A stretch of 64,000 bases of DNA from Acinetobacter sp. C26M (GTDB lineage Bacteria > Pseudomonadota > Gammaproteobacteria > Pseudomonadales > Moraxellaceae), in contig NZ_CP098478.1 in NCBI RefSeq assembly GCF_023702675.1, forward strand, positions 2,976,001 to 3,040,000, given 5' to 3'. Below, one piece after another: positions 54,860-63,800 of this stretch. Position 1 is the stretch's first letter, and each line of letters opens with the position of its first letter. The notes under the pieces were generated by a model that saw only the letters and a list, made by a program, of their open reading frames with translations, was not told the origin of the DNA and did no database searches. The position numbers were made by a program, and so were the translations under genes.

Positions 54860-55480
54860 ATGGATCCATTGATCAACTCTCCTGTTAAACATTGGTGTGA
54901 GTTTGAGTTTATTGCTAAAACGGTGAAAAATCCCAATATCCATATCAAAGGCAACTACTCTTATTATTCTGCTTACTGGGATCAGGGCTTTGAACGCTGT
55001 GTGGTGCGTTACCTACACGACAAAGCAGCTACACCTGAAAAACCGATTGATCAACTGCATATTGGCAATTTTGTCTGCTTTGGTGCGGAATGCGTAATCA
55101 TGATGGGTGGTAATCAACTACATCGCCCTGACTGGATTTCAACCTTCCCTTTTGATACACGTAGCTTTCAACCTGCGGGTGATACTATCATTGCCGATGG
55201 TTGCTGGATTGGCAGTCGAGCCATGATCATGCAAGGTGTTAAACTAGGTGAAGGTGCTGTGGTGGCGACAGGTGCTGTGGTCACTCAAGACGTGCCCCCG
55301 TATGCCATTGTCGGTGGCGTGCCTGCCAAAGTCATCAAATACCGTTTTCCTGAACAAGACATTGAAAAACTGCTTGCTCTTAAACTTTATGATCTAGATG
55401 AAAAGCTAATTTTAAAAATGCGTGAACAGTTGCAAACAGATGATGTGGAAGCCCTTATCAAATACTGCGAGAAAAGTTAA
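54860..55480 (+). CDS. CatB-related O-acetyltransferase (left-handed beta helix)
   Basis: This 206-residue xenobiotic-acetyltransferase-type protein has hexapeptide repeats of the left-handed beta helix ([79 protein letters not shown]). The His in the [16 protein letters not shown] loop is at the position of the catalytic His in type B chloramphenicol and streptogramin A acetyltransferases. Most chromosomal members act on sugars or unknown small molecules, so resistance should not be assumed. A helical C-terminal tail follows the helix. It is monocistronic. Confidence 0.85.
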   Translation: MDPLINSPVKHWCEFEFIAKTVKNPNIHIKGNYSYYSAYWDQGFERCVVRYLHDKAATPEKPIDQLHIGNFVCFGAECVIMMGGNQLHRPDWISTFPFDTRSFQPAGDTIIADGCWIGSRAMIMQGVKLGEGAVVATGAVVTQDVPPYAIVGGVPAKVIKYRFPEQDIEKLLALKLYDLDEKLILKMREQLQTDDVEALIKYCEKS

Positions 55481-55716
55481 TCTAACTTTTTATAGATAAA
55501 TCAGAGTTATACCCATATTCTGTTTTTATAGAAATTTCATGTAATTTAAATAAAATTCCTCCTTAACCATAATCCTATAAATCATAACTATCCCTATAAA
55601 AATGCTAGGTTTTATTTATTCTCCAAGAGGTTTACTATAATCATATAGCTTGTAATTTAAACAACTTTTTAAATACTAAATTCAATGCAAAATCATAAGT
55701 ATAAGGAGTAACCAAC

Positions 55717-56154
55717 ATGGCTTATCAAAAAATCTTAGTGGCGATTGATGACTCTGAAATAGCAGTGAATGTCATTAGAGAAGCCGCTCAACTCGCAAAA
55801 GCCCTGAATAGTGAACTGACGGTTGTCGAAGTAATGACGCTCGATCCTTATCTTGCAGATGCCTATATTCGCATGGGCCAAAGCAATGATTTGATTGAAC
55901 GTGTTAGAGGTTATGTTCAAGAGAATTTAACTAAAGCTGAGCAAAAGTTTGAAGAACATGGTCTGACGGTTGCAACGCAAATTCTGGAAGGCTTTTCAGT
56001 GCATCAGGAAATTATTGGCGCTGCTCAAAACCTAGGCGCAGACCTGATCATTATGGGTTCACATGGACGCACAGGCTTTAAACAATTTGTACTGGGTAGC
56101 GTGGCGCAAAAAGTTTTAGCGGAAAGCCATATTCCAGTATTAATTGTGCGTTAA
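55717..56154 (+). CDS. Universal stress protein, UspA family
   Basis: This 145-residue cytoplasmic protein has the Usp fold: the N-terminal KILVAIDDSEIAVNVIREAAQLAKALNSELTVVEV strand-helix-strand and the C-terminal ATP-binding motif GSHGRTGFKQFVLGSVAQKVLAESHIPVLIVR (G-x2-G-x9-G pattern). Members bind ATP and accumulate during stress or stasis. ATAAGGAG nine bases upstream is an excellent ribosome site. The 236-base AT-rich upstream gap should contain its promoter; no gene or repeat is visible there. Confidence 0.93.
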   Translation: MAYQKILVAIDDSEIAVNVIREAAQLAKALNSELTVVEVMTLDPYLADAYIRMGQSNDLIERVRGYVQENLTKAEQKFEEHGLTVATQILEGFSVHQEIIGAAQNLGADLIIMGSHGRTGFKQFVLGSVAQKVLAESHIPVLIVR

Positions 56155-56221
56155 GCGATTAAAAGTCTAAGAACGTATAATTTTTCAGTAACAGATTATG
56201 CGTTCTAAACTCAACTCCTGA

Positions 56222-56542
56222 TTAAGGCTGCCAAGCAAAGATTTTTAAACTGACCTTACCATTTAATAAATACACCCCTTCTTGTTCCAACAATGTCTGT
56301 TGAACATTTTCACCTTTCTCATTGATTCGAGTCACACTGATCTTACCTTGCGAATTAATCACACGATGCCAAGGAATCTCACTGTCTTTATCTAAATGCT
56401 TGAGTACATAACCGACTAGACGGGGATGTTTGGGTAAACCTGCCAACTTGGCAATTTGCCCATAACTTGCCACTTTTCCATAAGGAATCAAGGCAATTAC
56501 TTCTAAAATTTGTCGATGTAGTTCATTGGTATCTTGAACCAT
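56222..56542 (-). CDS. Alkyltransferase-like DNA base-flipping protein
   Basis: This 106-residue protein is homologous to the C-terminal DNA-binding domain of O6-alkylguanine-DNA methyltransferase: IPYGKVASYGQIAKLAGLPKHPRLVGYVLKHL includes the helix-turn-helix and arginine finger. The active-site PCHRV is PWHRV here, with Trp instead of the acceptor Cys. It cannot transfer alkyl groups and fits the ATL/YbaZ class, which flags alkylated guanines for nucleotide excision repair. It is full length for the class. It is convergent with the UspA gene. Confidence 0.92.
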   Translation of the reverse strand: MVQDTNELHRQILEVIALIPYGKVASYGQIAKLAGLPKHPRLVGYVLKHLDKDSEIPWHRVINSQGKISVTRINEKGENVQQTLLEQEGVYLLNGKVSLKIFAWQP

Positions 56543-56632
56543 ATAAGCTCCAAAAATCTGCTAAGATGATCAAAATCATGCAAAAAGCTAGCTTTACAAT
56601 AATTAAAACGCGACCACTTGAGAGAACAAAAA

Positions 56633-57358
56633 ATGCGGTTAAAAATCACTGCCCTGACACTATTATGTCTGATCTTCAGTGCATCGTGTACGACCCAAAA
56701 AGCACCGGTGAAAATGCCTCCTTATAAATATCCATTGGATGCCAATGATTTACCTGTGGTCAATGTCAGCTTTATTGTGACCAGCAATCGACCAGAAGTA
56801 AAAGCTTTAGATCGCAAAGCACAAATGTATAAAGAACTAGCAATTTTGAACCAGTATTTTGTTGATGAGAACAATCAAAAAATCTTTAAGTTTAAAATTC
56901 ATCGTTATTATTCATATCAAGATTTTAGCAAGCGCAAATGTGATCTCGCCAAGCAGTTAAGTCAACCGAAAGCCATTATTCCAGACAACCTACCAAGTGC
57001 AGTCAGAACTTGCTTCCCTCGTCGAAAAAGCAAGGAAGTGCTGTTTATTATTTATGATTCTTATGGTGAAAAATTAAAAGATGCAGACATTACCAGTTGG
57101 GGATTCCGCAATCAGGGACAACCTTTTATTTTGATTGATTGGGAACGACTGAATTATCAAACTCAGGCCGCCAGTATTCATGAAATGGGACATGCCTTTG
57201 GTCTTAGTCATGTCTGCTCACCCAAAGCCACCAAAACCACGCCAACCAATATTATGAGCAGCTATGATTGTCGTTTAGGTAGTGGCGGCCTACGCAATCT
57301 AGGATTTAACAAAGAACAGCTGAATATCATGCTCAACAATTACAACCAATATCCTTAA
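56633..57358 (+). CDS. Metzincin-type zinc protease lipoprotein
   Basis: This protein of about 241 residues has a lipobox FSASC (Cys near residue 19), so it is lipid-anchored. The C-terminal half holds HEMGHAFGLSH, the extended zinc motif HExxHxxGxxH of metzincins, followed 18 or so residues later by the Met-turn NIMSSYD. The region before it (CDLAKQLSQ, VRTCFPRRKSKEVLFIIYD) matches no family I know. Substrate is unknown; cell-surface proteolysis is plausible. The ATG at 56633 is preferred over the TTG at 56618, because GAGAGAAC lies just upstream. Its stop overlaps the stop of the convergent CapA-like gene by four bases. Confidence 0.78.
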   Translation: MRLKITALTLLCLIFSASCTTQKAPVKMPPYKYPLDANDLPVVNVSFIVTSNRPEVKALDRKAQMYKELAILNQYFVDENNQKIFKFKIHRYYSYQDFSKRKCDLAKQLSQPKAIIPDNLPSAVRTCFPRRKSKEVLFIIYDSYGEKLKDADITSWGFRNQGQPFILIDWERLNYQTQAASIHEMGHAFGLSHVCSPKATKTTPTNIMSSYDCRLGSGGLRNLGFNKEQLNIMLNNYNQYP

Positions 57359-59091
57359 ACGTTGAGCTGGAGATAATGGCCTAAATCATCCTGCCCAATA
57401 ATATAATTTGCTGAATCGAGTTGACTGGTCAAGGCACATAGCGCTTGCTTAAATTGCAGTTCATCGACAGGACGAGGTTGCCAAAAGGTTTCCTGATTAT
57501 GGGTATAGATTGGATACAACCTTAATCGACACTCATTTAAATTGATTCGCGCAATAGCCCCATAAGGTAAGGCCTGATATTTTTCAAAAAGACCATTGCT
57601 ATTAAATACCCCATTACCAATACCAAAAATGACAGGCTTTTGATGAATAGATTGAATCGATTGAATGGTATGTGCGCCATGACCAATCACGAGATCAGCC
57701 CCAATCTGAGTCAGTACCTTCGCCAGTTTTTGTTGCTCAGGATGAATCGATTTAAAGTCTACACCCCAATGACATATCACGATGATTTTATGCTTTGGAT
57801 GTTGCAAACGATATTGCATCACCTGTTCAAATAAAATGGCATTAATACACGCAACACCAGCACTATTACCTAAGGCATAAAAATTATACTCTTGATAGGC
57901 TGACTTTCGATGCCAATAGCCATTAAAAATGGCCAAGCATTGTCCTTCATCATTTTTAATTTCTAAACATTGATGTGCTTGCTGCTGATCAGTCCCAGCC
58001 CCTATAAAATCAATCTCTGCTTGCTCAAGCAACGCCAAAGTATGTTTGAGGCTTCGCTCACCATAGTCTTTTAAATGATTATTGGCCAAGCACACTGTAT
58101 TGATATGGATCCGTTTAAATTCAGCCAAGGTTGGCTCAGACTTCGCGCCAAGAATATAGGCTTTTTTTCCGTCTAAAATTGAGTTTTCTTCGAGATTAAA
58201 AACCGCTTCTAGATTGGCAATATTAATGTCATTAGGGCCAAAAAAATGTTTGATTGCTTCTAAGGAATGGCTGTAACCGTAACGTTGCAAAGCATCATCG
58301 ATACCTTTATTTTTTCGTTTCTCTGTATAAAATTCACCAAAATAAGTATCGCCGATGATATTGACCCACTCACTTTTGGCTTGAATCTGTTTTACAGGCA
58401 ATAACCCCTGTTGAAAAGAATGATAATACGGGGCTAAATGATCAACACGATGCAACTGATCAAAAAGCTGAAAAATACCGAGTGTTTGATTACTATGAGC
58501 ATAAGAAAAATAGTAAGGTTGATTTTGATCCTTTAGATAAATAACTGCATCAAGTTGGGTACAGCTTGATAAGGAATGAGCGGGCGCAACCTCCTGTCCA
58601 TTAATCTTCAATGCTTTGACAAAAATCAGTTTCAACAGTTCGATTGGTGTGTGAAAAATGGCTTTGGCCAAACCATATAGTTTTTGCAGGGTATTTTGAG
58701 TTGAACCCTGCTGATGCTGAATATTCAATCCAAACAGCCCTGCTGTGCTGCTGATTTCAATTTGTGCTTGTTGCCAATTTCCAAACAATTGACTACCAAG
58801 AAGCTGCTGGACAACGACGTTTTGGCTAAAACTGAGACATTGCAATAACTGTAAAACCGAATTATTTGAGTTCCAAACCAGATCGGATTGATCAATCTGC
58901 TTTGCTTGCAGAATTGCATCAGCAGCAACGCCATCTTCAAGTTTTAACTGACCTTCAACAAGTGCTTTTAAAGCGATATAGAATAATATCCAAGCTGAGC
59001 AATCCCCTGCTATTTCCATTTGCCAAATGGGGTGTTGAAAGTCTTCATTGCCAATTTGACTCATGATTTTGATTTCTTGAGGTGTACTCAT
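57355..59091 (-). CDS. CapA-family protein with degenerate N-terminal domain
   Basis: In this protein of about 578 residues the C-terminal 330 residues form the PGA_cap/CapA metallophosphatase-like domain: NIIGDTYFGEFYTE, NDINIANLEAVFN, VCLANNHLKDYGERSLKHTL, VICHWGVDFK and LVIGHGAHTIQSI supply the His/Asp/Asn metal ligands. The N-terminal 220 residues resemble, by helix spacing, a class A beta-lactamase-like fold (ALKALVEGQLKLEDGV, then NNSVLQLLQCLSFSQNVVVQQLLGSQ). It lacks the SxxK pair, so it would be inactive. CapA proteins take part in poly-gamma-glutamate or related polymer export. Start ATG 59091 has GGGGGAAG upstream. It follows the toroid-like gene by 11 bases. Confidence 0.75.
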   Translation of the reverse strand: MSTPQEIKIMSQIGNEDFQHPIWQMEIAGDCSAWILFYIALKALVEGQLKLEDGVAADAILQAKQIDQSDLVWNSNNSVLQLLQCLSFSQNVVVQQLLGSQLFGNWQQAQIEISSTAGLFGLNIQHQQGSTQNTLQKLYGLAKAIFHTPIELLKLIFVKALKINGQEVAPAHSLSSCTQLDAVIYLKDQNQPYYFSYAHSNQTLGIFQLFDQLHRVDHLAPYYHSFQQGLLPVKQIQAKSEWVNIIGDTYFGEFYTEKRKNKGIDDALQRYGYSHSLEAIKHFFGPNDINIANLEAVFNLEENSILDGKKAYILGAKSEPTLAEFKRIHINTVCLANNHLKDYGERSLKHTLALLEQAEIDFIGAGTDQQQAHQCLEIKNDEGQCLAIFNGYWHRKSAYQEYNFYALGNSAGVACINAILFEQVMQYRLQHPKHKIIVICHWGVDFKSIHPEQQKLAKVLTQIGADLVIGHGAHTIQSIQSIHQKPVIFGIGNGVFNSNGLFEKYQALPYGAIARINLNECRLRLYPIYTHNQETFWQPRPVDELQFKQALCALTSQLDSANYIIGQDDLGHYLQLNV

Positions 59092-59102
59092 TGCTTCCCC
59101 CC

Positions 59103-60776
59103 TCAAGCTTCATTTTCAAAGTGTTGCACATAAGCAACGTAGCCGGAAAGATTATGTTCTTGGTCATCAATCCGCACACGAAAACGATCATGCCGTACAT
59201 AAAAGGCATTTAAAACTTTATCTGGTCGAGCCATATACATCGCTACTTCCGGATAGAAAAAGCCTGTCCGTTGAAATTCAGCCCGAAACTCAATGAGCTT
59301 TTTTAGATCATCAAAGTACGCCTTTTCGAACAATTGATCAAAACCGAGCGCTCGAATCCGAACAACCATTTGATATGCAGCCATCATCATTTCTAACAAA
59401 GTGGCATAGGCTGTTTTTCGGTTACGGATAAAAACCATATGTTTTAAATAATTATTTAATCCAAACTGGAAGTACTTTTCTTCTGGACAAATTTTTGTCA
59501 GTTCATTGGTACAGTAACTGAGCCAATGATCATGATAGCGATCATATTTTTGCGTGATAAATCGTTCAAACATCTGTTTGACTGTTTGCAGTAATTTTTC
59601 GTCTGTGTGAAGTTGATAAAAACGTAATAAGGCTAAAGCGGCTTCACCATCATAATAAATAATTCTGAATTTCTCTTTTATCTCATAGCTTGGGTAATGC
59701 AGCACATGTGTAGTTTCACCTGTCTCATTGACCATCGACAAAATACCGTTGGCTAAACGATGAGCATAAGCAAGATAGCGATTATCTCCTGTCATTTCTT
59801 GATATTTGCTAAGCATTAAAATCGCTGCGGCATTAGCACCTAGCTTAATTTCATCTAGACCCGTAGCCTCATTACCATCCAGCATATACGCCAATTCCGT
59901 CTGTTTCTCGATATAAAAATGCTGTAAGGCATAATCAATGGCAGACTGAATTTTTTCGATACAAGCTTGATGTGATTGGATCGCTAAAGTTTCGAGCAAA
60001 GCATAGACCGACGTACAATGCCGAACCGTGTTATAGCTGCGGATTTCACGATCATAGGCGGGAAAAAAACCATACGCGAATCGACCATCACTTTGAATGT
60101 GCTGATAGAGAAATTTAGCATTTGCCTCGATCATTTTTTTGAAATGTTGTTTTTTCGGCTCAAGTTGATAACGCACGCCATTTTCAGTGAACTGACTGTG
60201 CAAAGGAATCAACTGTTGATCCTCATAGATTACGGCTAGGGTATCAAAGGTCCATAGCTGTTGAAGGTCTGCAATTTTGATGCTGCGTTGCTGATTCGGA
60301 TATTTTCTTAAGAGACCGCTATTTAAATTTTTCTCATCAACAAAGTTAGGCGTGTTATAGCTCTGCGCACGAATAATTGCCTTGCCGTAAAGCTCTTGTT
60401 CCAAGAAACAAATGTTGAAATCCGCATCAAAGCTCATCCCTTTACGGTAATGATTATTATGGAATTGGTTCTTTAAAGTCTGTTCAATATCTTGCCAATT
60501 TTCCTGTTGGATATTAAAAGCAATATCAAATTTCAGAAATGTTGGCAGTTTTTCAGTTATAGCGAATTGATGTTCCAGAAAGTCAACTAATTGCTGTTGA
60601 ATATCATCAAAATATGAACATGATGAATTCCAGACTTGGCAACGTTGTGTCTGCTCTCCATAAGAACAGAAAATAACCGATTTAGAGACATCAATATGCG
60701 GCTGAAGCTGTTTGAAAAATTGCTCACTGAGCTGGTTTGCCAATTGCTCATATGCTGAAATCGTTGTAATGCTCAT
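59103..60776 (-). CDS. Large cytoplasmic protein, alpha/alpha-toroid-like, unknown
   Basis: This 557-residue protein is the upstream partner of the CapA-like gene. The first 200 residues form a mixed alpha/beta domain (SKSVIFCSYGEQTQRCQVW, FLKFDIAFNIQ) of unrecognised family. Residues about 210-540 are repeated helix pairs with aromatic and glycine turns (DGRFAYGFFPAYDREIRSYNTVRHCTSVYALLE, LGANAAAILMLSKYQEMTGDNRYLAYAHRLANGIL, YYDGEAALALLRFYQL). This is the appearance of an (alpha/alpha)6 barrel, as in glycoside hydrolases and lanthionine cyclases. No signal peptide is present. Together with the CapA-like protein it forms a two-gene operon that may act on a polymer or peptide. Confidence 0.65.
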   Translation of the reverse strand: MSITTISAYEQLANQLSEQFFKQLQPHIDVSKSVIFCSYGEQTQRCQVWNSSCSYFDDIQQQLVDFLEHQFAITEKLPTFLKFDIAFNIQQENWQDIEQTLKNQFHNNHYRKGMSFDADFNICFLEQELYGKAIIRAQSYNTPNFVDEKNLNSGLLRKYPNQQRSIKIADLQQLWTFDTLAVIYEDQQLIPLHSQFTENGVRYQLEPKKQHFKKMIEANAKFLYQHIQSDGRFAYGFFPAYDREIRSYNTVRHCTSVYALLETLAIQSHQACIEKIQSAIDYALQHFYIEKQTELAYMLDGNEATGLDEIKLGANAAAILMLSKYQEMTGDNRYLAYAHRLANGILSMVNETGETTHVLHYPSYEIKEKFRIIYYDGEAALALLRFYQLHTDEKLLQTVKQMFERFITQKYDRYHDHWLSYCTNELTKICPEEKYFQFGLNNYLKHMVFIRNRKTAYATLLEMMMAAYQMVVRIRALGFDQLFEKAYFDDLKKLIEFRAEFQRTGFFYPEVAMYMARPDKVLNAFYVRHDRFRVRIDDQEHNLSGYVAYVQHFENEA

Positions 60777-60848
60777 ATATGTTCAGTTTTTAGAATTTTT
60801 AAGTGTTTTAAACACCATACCATATATTCTTATGATCTTCTCAAAATG

Positions 60849-60878
60849 AAAAAGAGAACCCGAAGGTTCTCTTTTTTA
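60849..60878 (-). terminator. Rho-independent terminator between adhesin and operon
   Basis: AAAAGAGAACC, four bases, GGTTCTCTTTT is a perfect 11-bp stem with T-runs on both strands. On the minus strand it ends the adhesin gene before the toroid-like gene. Confidence 0.88.
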
Positions 60879-60894
60879 AAGTGAAAGATTTGAA

Positions 60895-63800
60895 TTAGTA
60901 TAGAATTTGATGGTTATTTAATAAGGTCGTTAAGTTTGTTGTAACCCCATCTAAGGTAATAAGATCAATATAATTACTTCCTATAATTGGAGTTGCGCCA
61001 TTACGGTCAATTCCAATCACCGTATTACCGCCAACGTTGGTCACACGCAGATACTCACCAATATTACCATCTGTTTGATCTCCATCTAAAAGATGACGAA
61101 TATCAATTTTATCTGCTTGATCATTATAGTTAACAGCATGTGTATCCGTGTTTCCGACAACGAAACCAGTCCAATGATCAACACCATTACCACCTGTATT
61201 TGCACCATTACCCGCAGTTGCCAAAGTACCATTCAGTATTTGATAAATTAAGGTATCTGAGCCACTACCAACAATCGCACTGGTAAATGTATCGTTGCCA
61301 CTGGTACTTGTATAAAGCAAGTTGTAATCAGGATGTGTCAAGTTAATATTCAGAGTTGAAGTTGATTCAACCCCAGTTGCCGAAATGATTTTGTAATCAA
61401 TACTGTCTGTAGATGTTAAATGTGAAGTTACATTGACATCATTTGGACGATACTCATACTCACCATTGGACTGCATGATTAACACACCATTACCCGTATT
61501 AATCGACTGACCTACAGCATCTACATATGAACCTGATACACTGTTCCATACTTGAAGTTTATAACCTTCATGAGATAACAATCCTGTATCCGCAACACCA
61601 CCAATCGTATCTCCAAGCAGTACATTACCGTTGATCCAATCTGAACTATATTGATTCAAATGAACCGCTGTGGTTGTAACACTGGTATCTAACGTTGTGG
61701 TTCCAACAGAGACACCTTGTAAACCATAATGGACTCGGTATAAACCTGCTGCAAGATTTTCTACCGTATCTTGGAAAGCAACACTTCCGAGCTGAATCGT
61801 AGCCAAACTTCCTAAAGCTGTTTGAGATCCTTTATAAACTGTGTCAACCCATTGATTTGTTGTTGTATTCCATATTTGGATCACATAACTAATCGTTGGT
61901 AGAACACCGAGAAGAGGTTGAACCTTATAAACTGCTGCTAGATCGATATTACCCACTGTTCCAGCTGCGATAGTGAAGCTATTAGAATCGACTGATGTAA
62001 AGCCAAGACCATTAATCGTAATATCTGGACTAGTTACATCAACAGCAGCATCTTTAGTATTTGAGAAGTCCGTCGCTGCAGCTACATTATCAGCATTAGC
62101 AACAATCTCGATGGTGCCATCATTTGCTGGGTTGGCTGTATCCCAAACCACTTTCACATCTGGTGAACCCACTTGGATATGTAGTTTCGCTGTATCGGTT
62201 GCACCAGTCAGAACATCACGCACCGTATAGGTAAATGTATCCACTTTACCAATTGCACTTAAATCACTCGTGTTTGGCGTGTAGCTATATTGACCATTTG
62301 CAGAAATAACCAGCGTACCGTAAGCACCTACAATCGTTGTACTTGTACCAACTGTTTGGACTGGAGCTCCCACAATTTCCGAAGTCACTGTGGATACGTG
62401 CGTTGTCAATGTGATTGAGTCATCGGTCAACACATTACCCGTTGCAACAACCGCTGTATTGGTTGGAGCAACTGTGTAATCAAAGTCATCTTTAACCACA
62501 CTCATGGTACCCAAGATACCGACACCAACACCGGTATAGACCATGAAGGCACGGTATTCACCTTGACCTAAGTCAGGCACTGTTACACCAATACCACCAC
62601 TACCTAACAATCCAATGTTCAATATTCCAGTACTTGAACCACCGCTGAGATTATGCCAAGTACCATCTGCCGCTTTCTCTTGTAGAACCACTTTGTAGTC
62701 ATTAAATAGTGACAGTGAAACAGTTGGGGCGTAAGAGAATGTCACATCCGCACCATGTCCAGCTGCAATATTAAATTTCACACTTGGTGTACCTAGTAAT
62801 GAAAGGTTTAGATTTTCGGTTAATCCGACCAGTAACAAGTAACTTGCAGAACCCACCGCTACACCAAGTTGACCTTGTGGAACAATATCAATGCCCGCAG
62901 AAACCACATCATCCAGTGCATCTACAGGTGTCACTGTAATGTCAGCAGGTTGTGAAGGATCCGTTGGGTTCCAGGTCATATCGACAGCATCACTATCAAT
63001 ATGGAAGTACAGGGTCGCTTGCGAACTATTCAAACCATCAGTCAATGTATAAGTGAATTGATCAACTTGTCCTAAGCCACTTGCATTGGCTGTTGGTTGA
63101 TAACTGTAGTTACCATTTGCGTAAATCGATAATGTACCGTGATCACCCACAATCGTTGTAACGCCGGTAGCATTTACAGTATGGCTAACACCATTGAAGA
63201 TCACACTTGTAATGCTACTGAAGCCAGATGCAGTATCAGCATGTCCATTCAAGCCAATGTCATGGATCACATTACCTTCTGCAGCTTGGACACTGTATCC
63301 AGTAATATTGGTCGCATCGAACACATCTTTTTGAACAGAAAGCGTACCAAGTAAGCTGACACCGATACCACCACCAGCATAGGTCATAAAGGCTCTGTAT
63401 TGTCCTGCACCCAAGCCATCTAATGTAACGGTATTACCACCAAAGGCTGCGAGGCTGAGTAAATCTGCATCGCCTGTGCCATGTACAGCTACCCATTGAT
63501 TCGTCGCAGTATCAAATTTTTGAACCACGAGCACATAGTCAGCAAGTAGGCTGGCACTAATCAATGCACTGTAGTTAAACGTTACATCGTTCAGTGTGCT
63601 GTCAGTCAGTGTGAAATTCACACCTGCTGAACCTAGTTGGAAATCAAAATTGTTGGTTAATGATACCAATGCGAGATAACCATGACTGCCTACTGCAATA
63701 TCATTGCCGATTTGTAGATATTCAGGATTGATTTCCGCAACCGCAAGATCATCTACCGCAATCACTGGCGCACTATTGCCAATTGTGAAGTCAAGGTTGG

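Noticed and set aside
54860..55480. Chloramphenicol or streptogramin resistance determinant
   Set aside because: The fold matches the type B acetyltransferase family, but many chromosomal relatives act on other substrates and there is no mobile context here.
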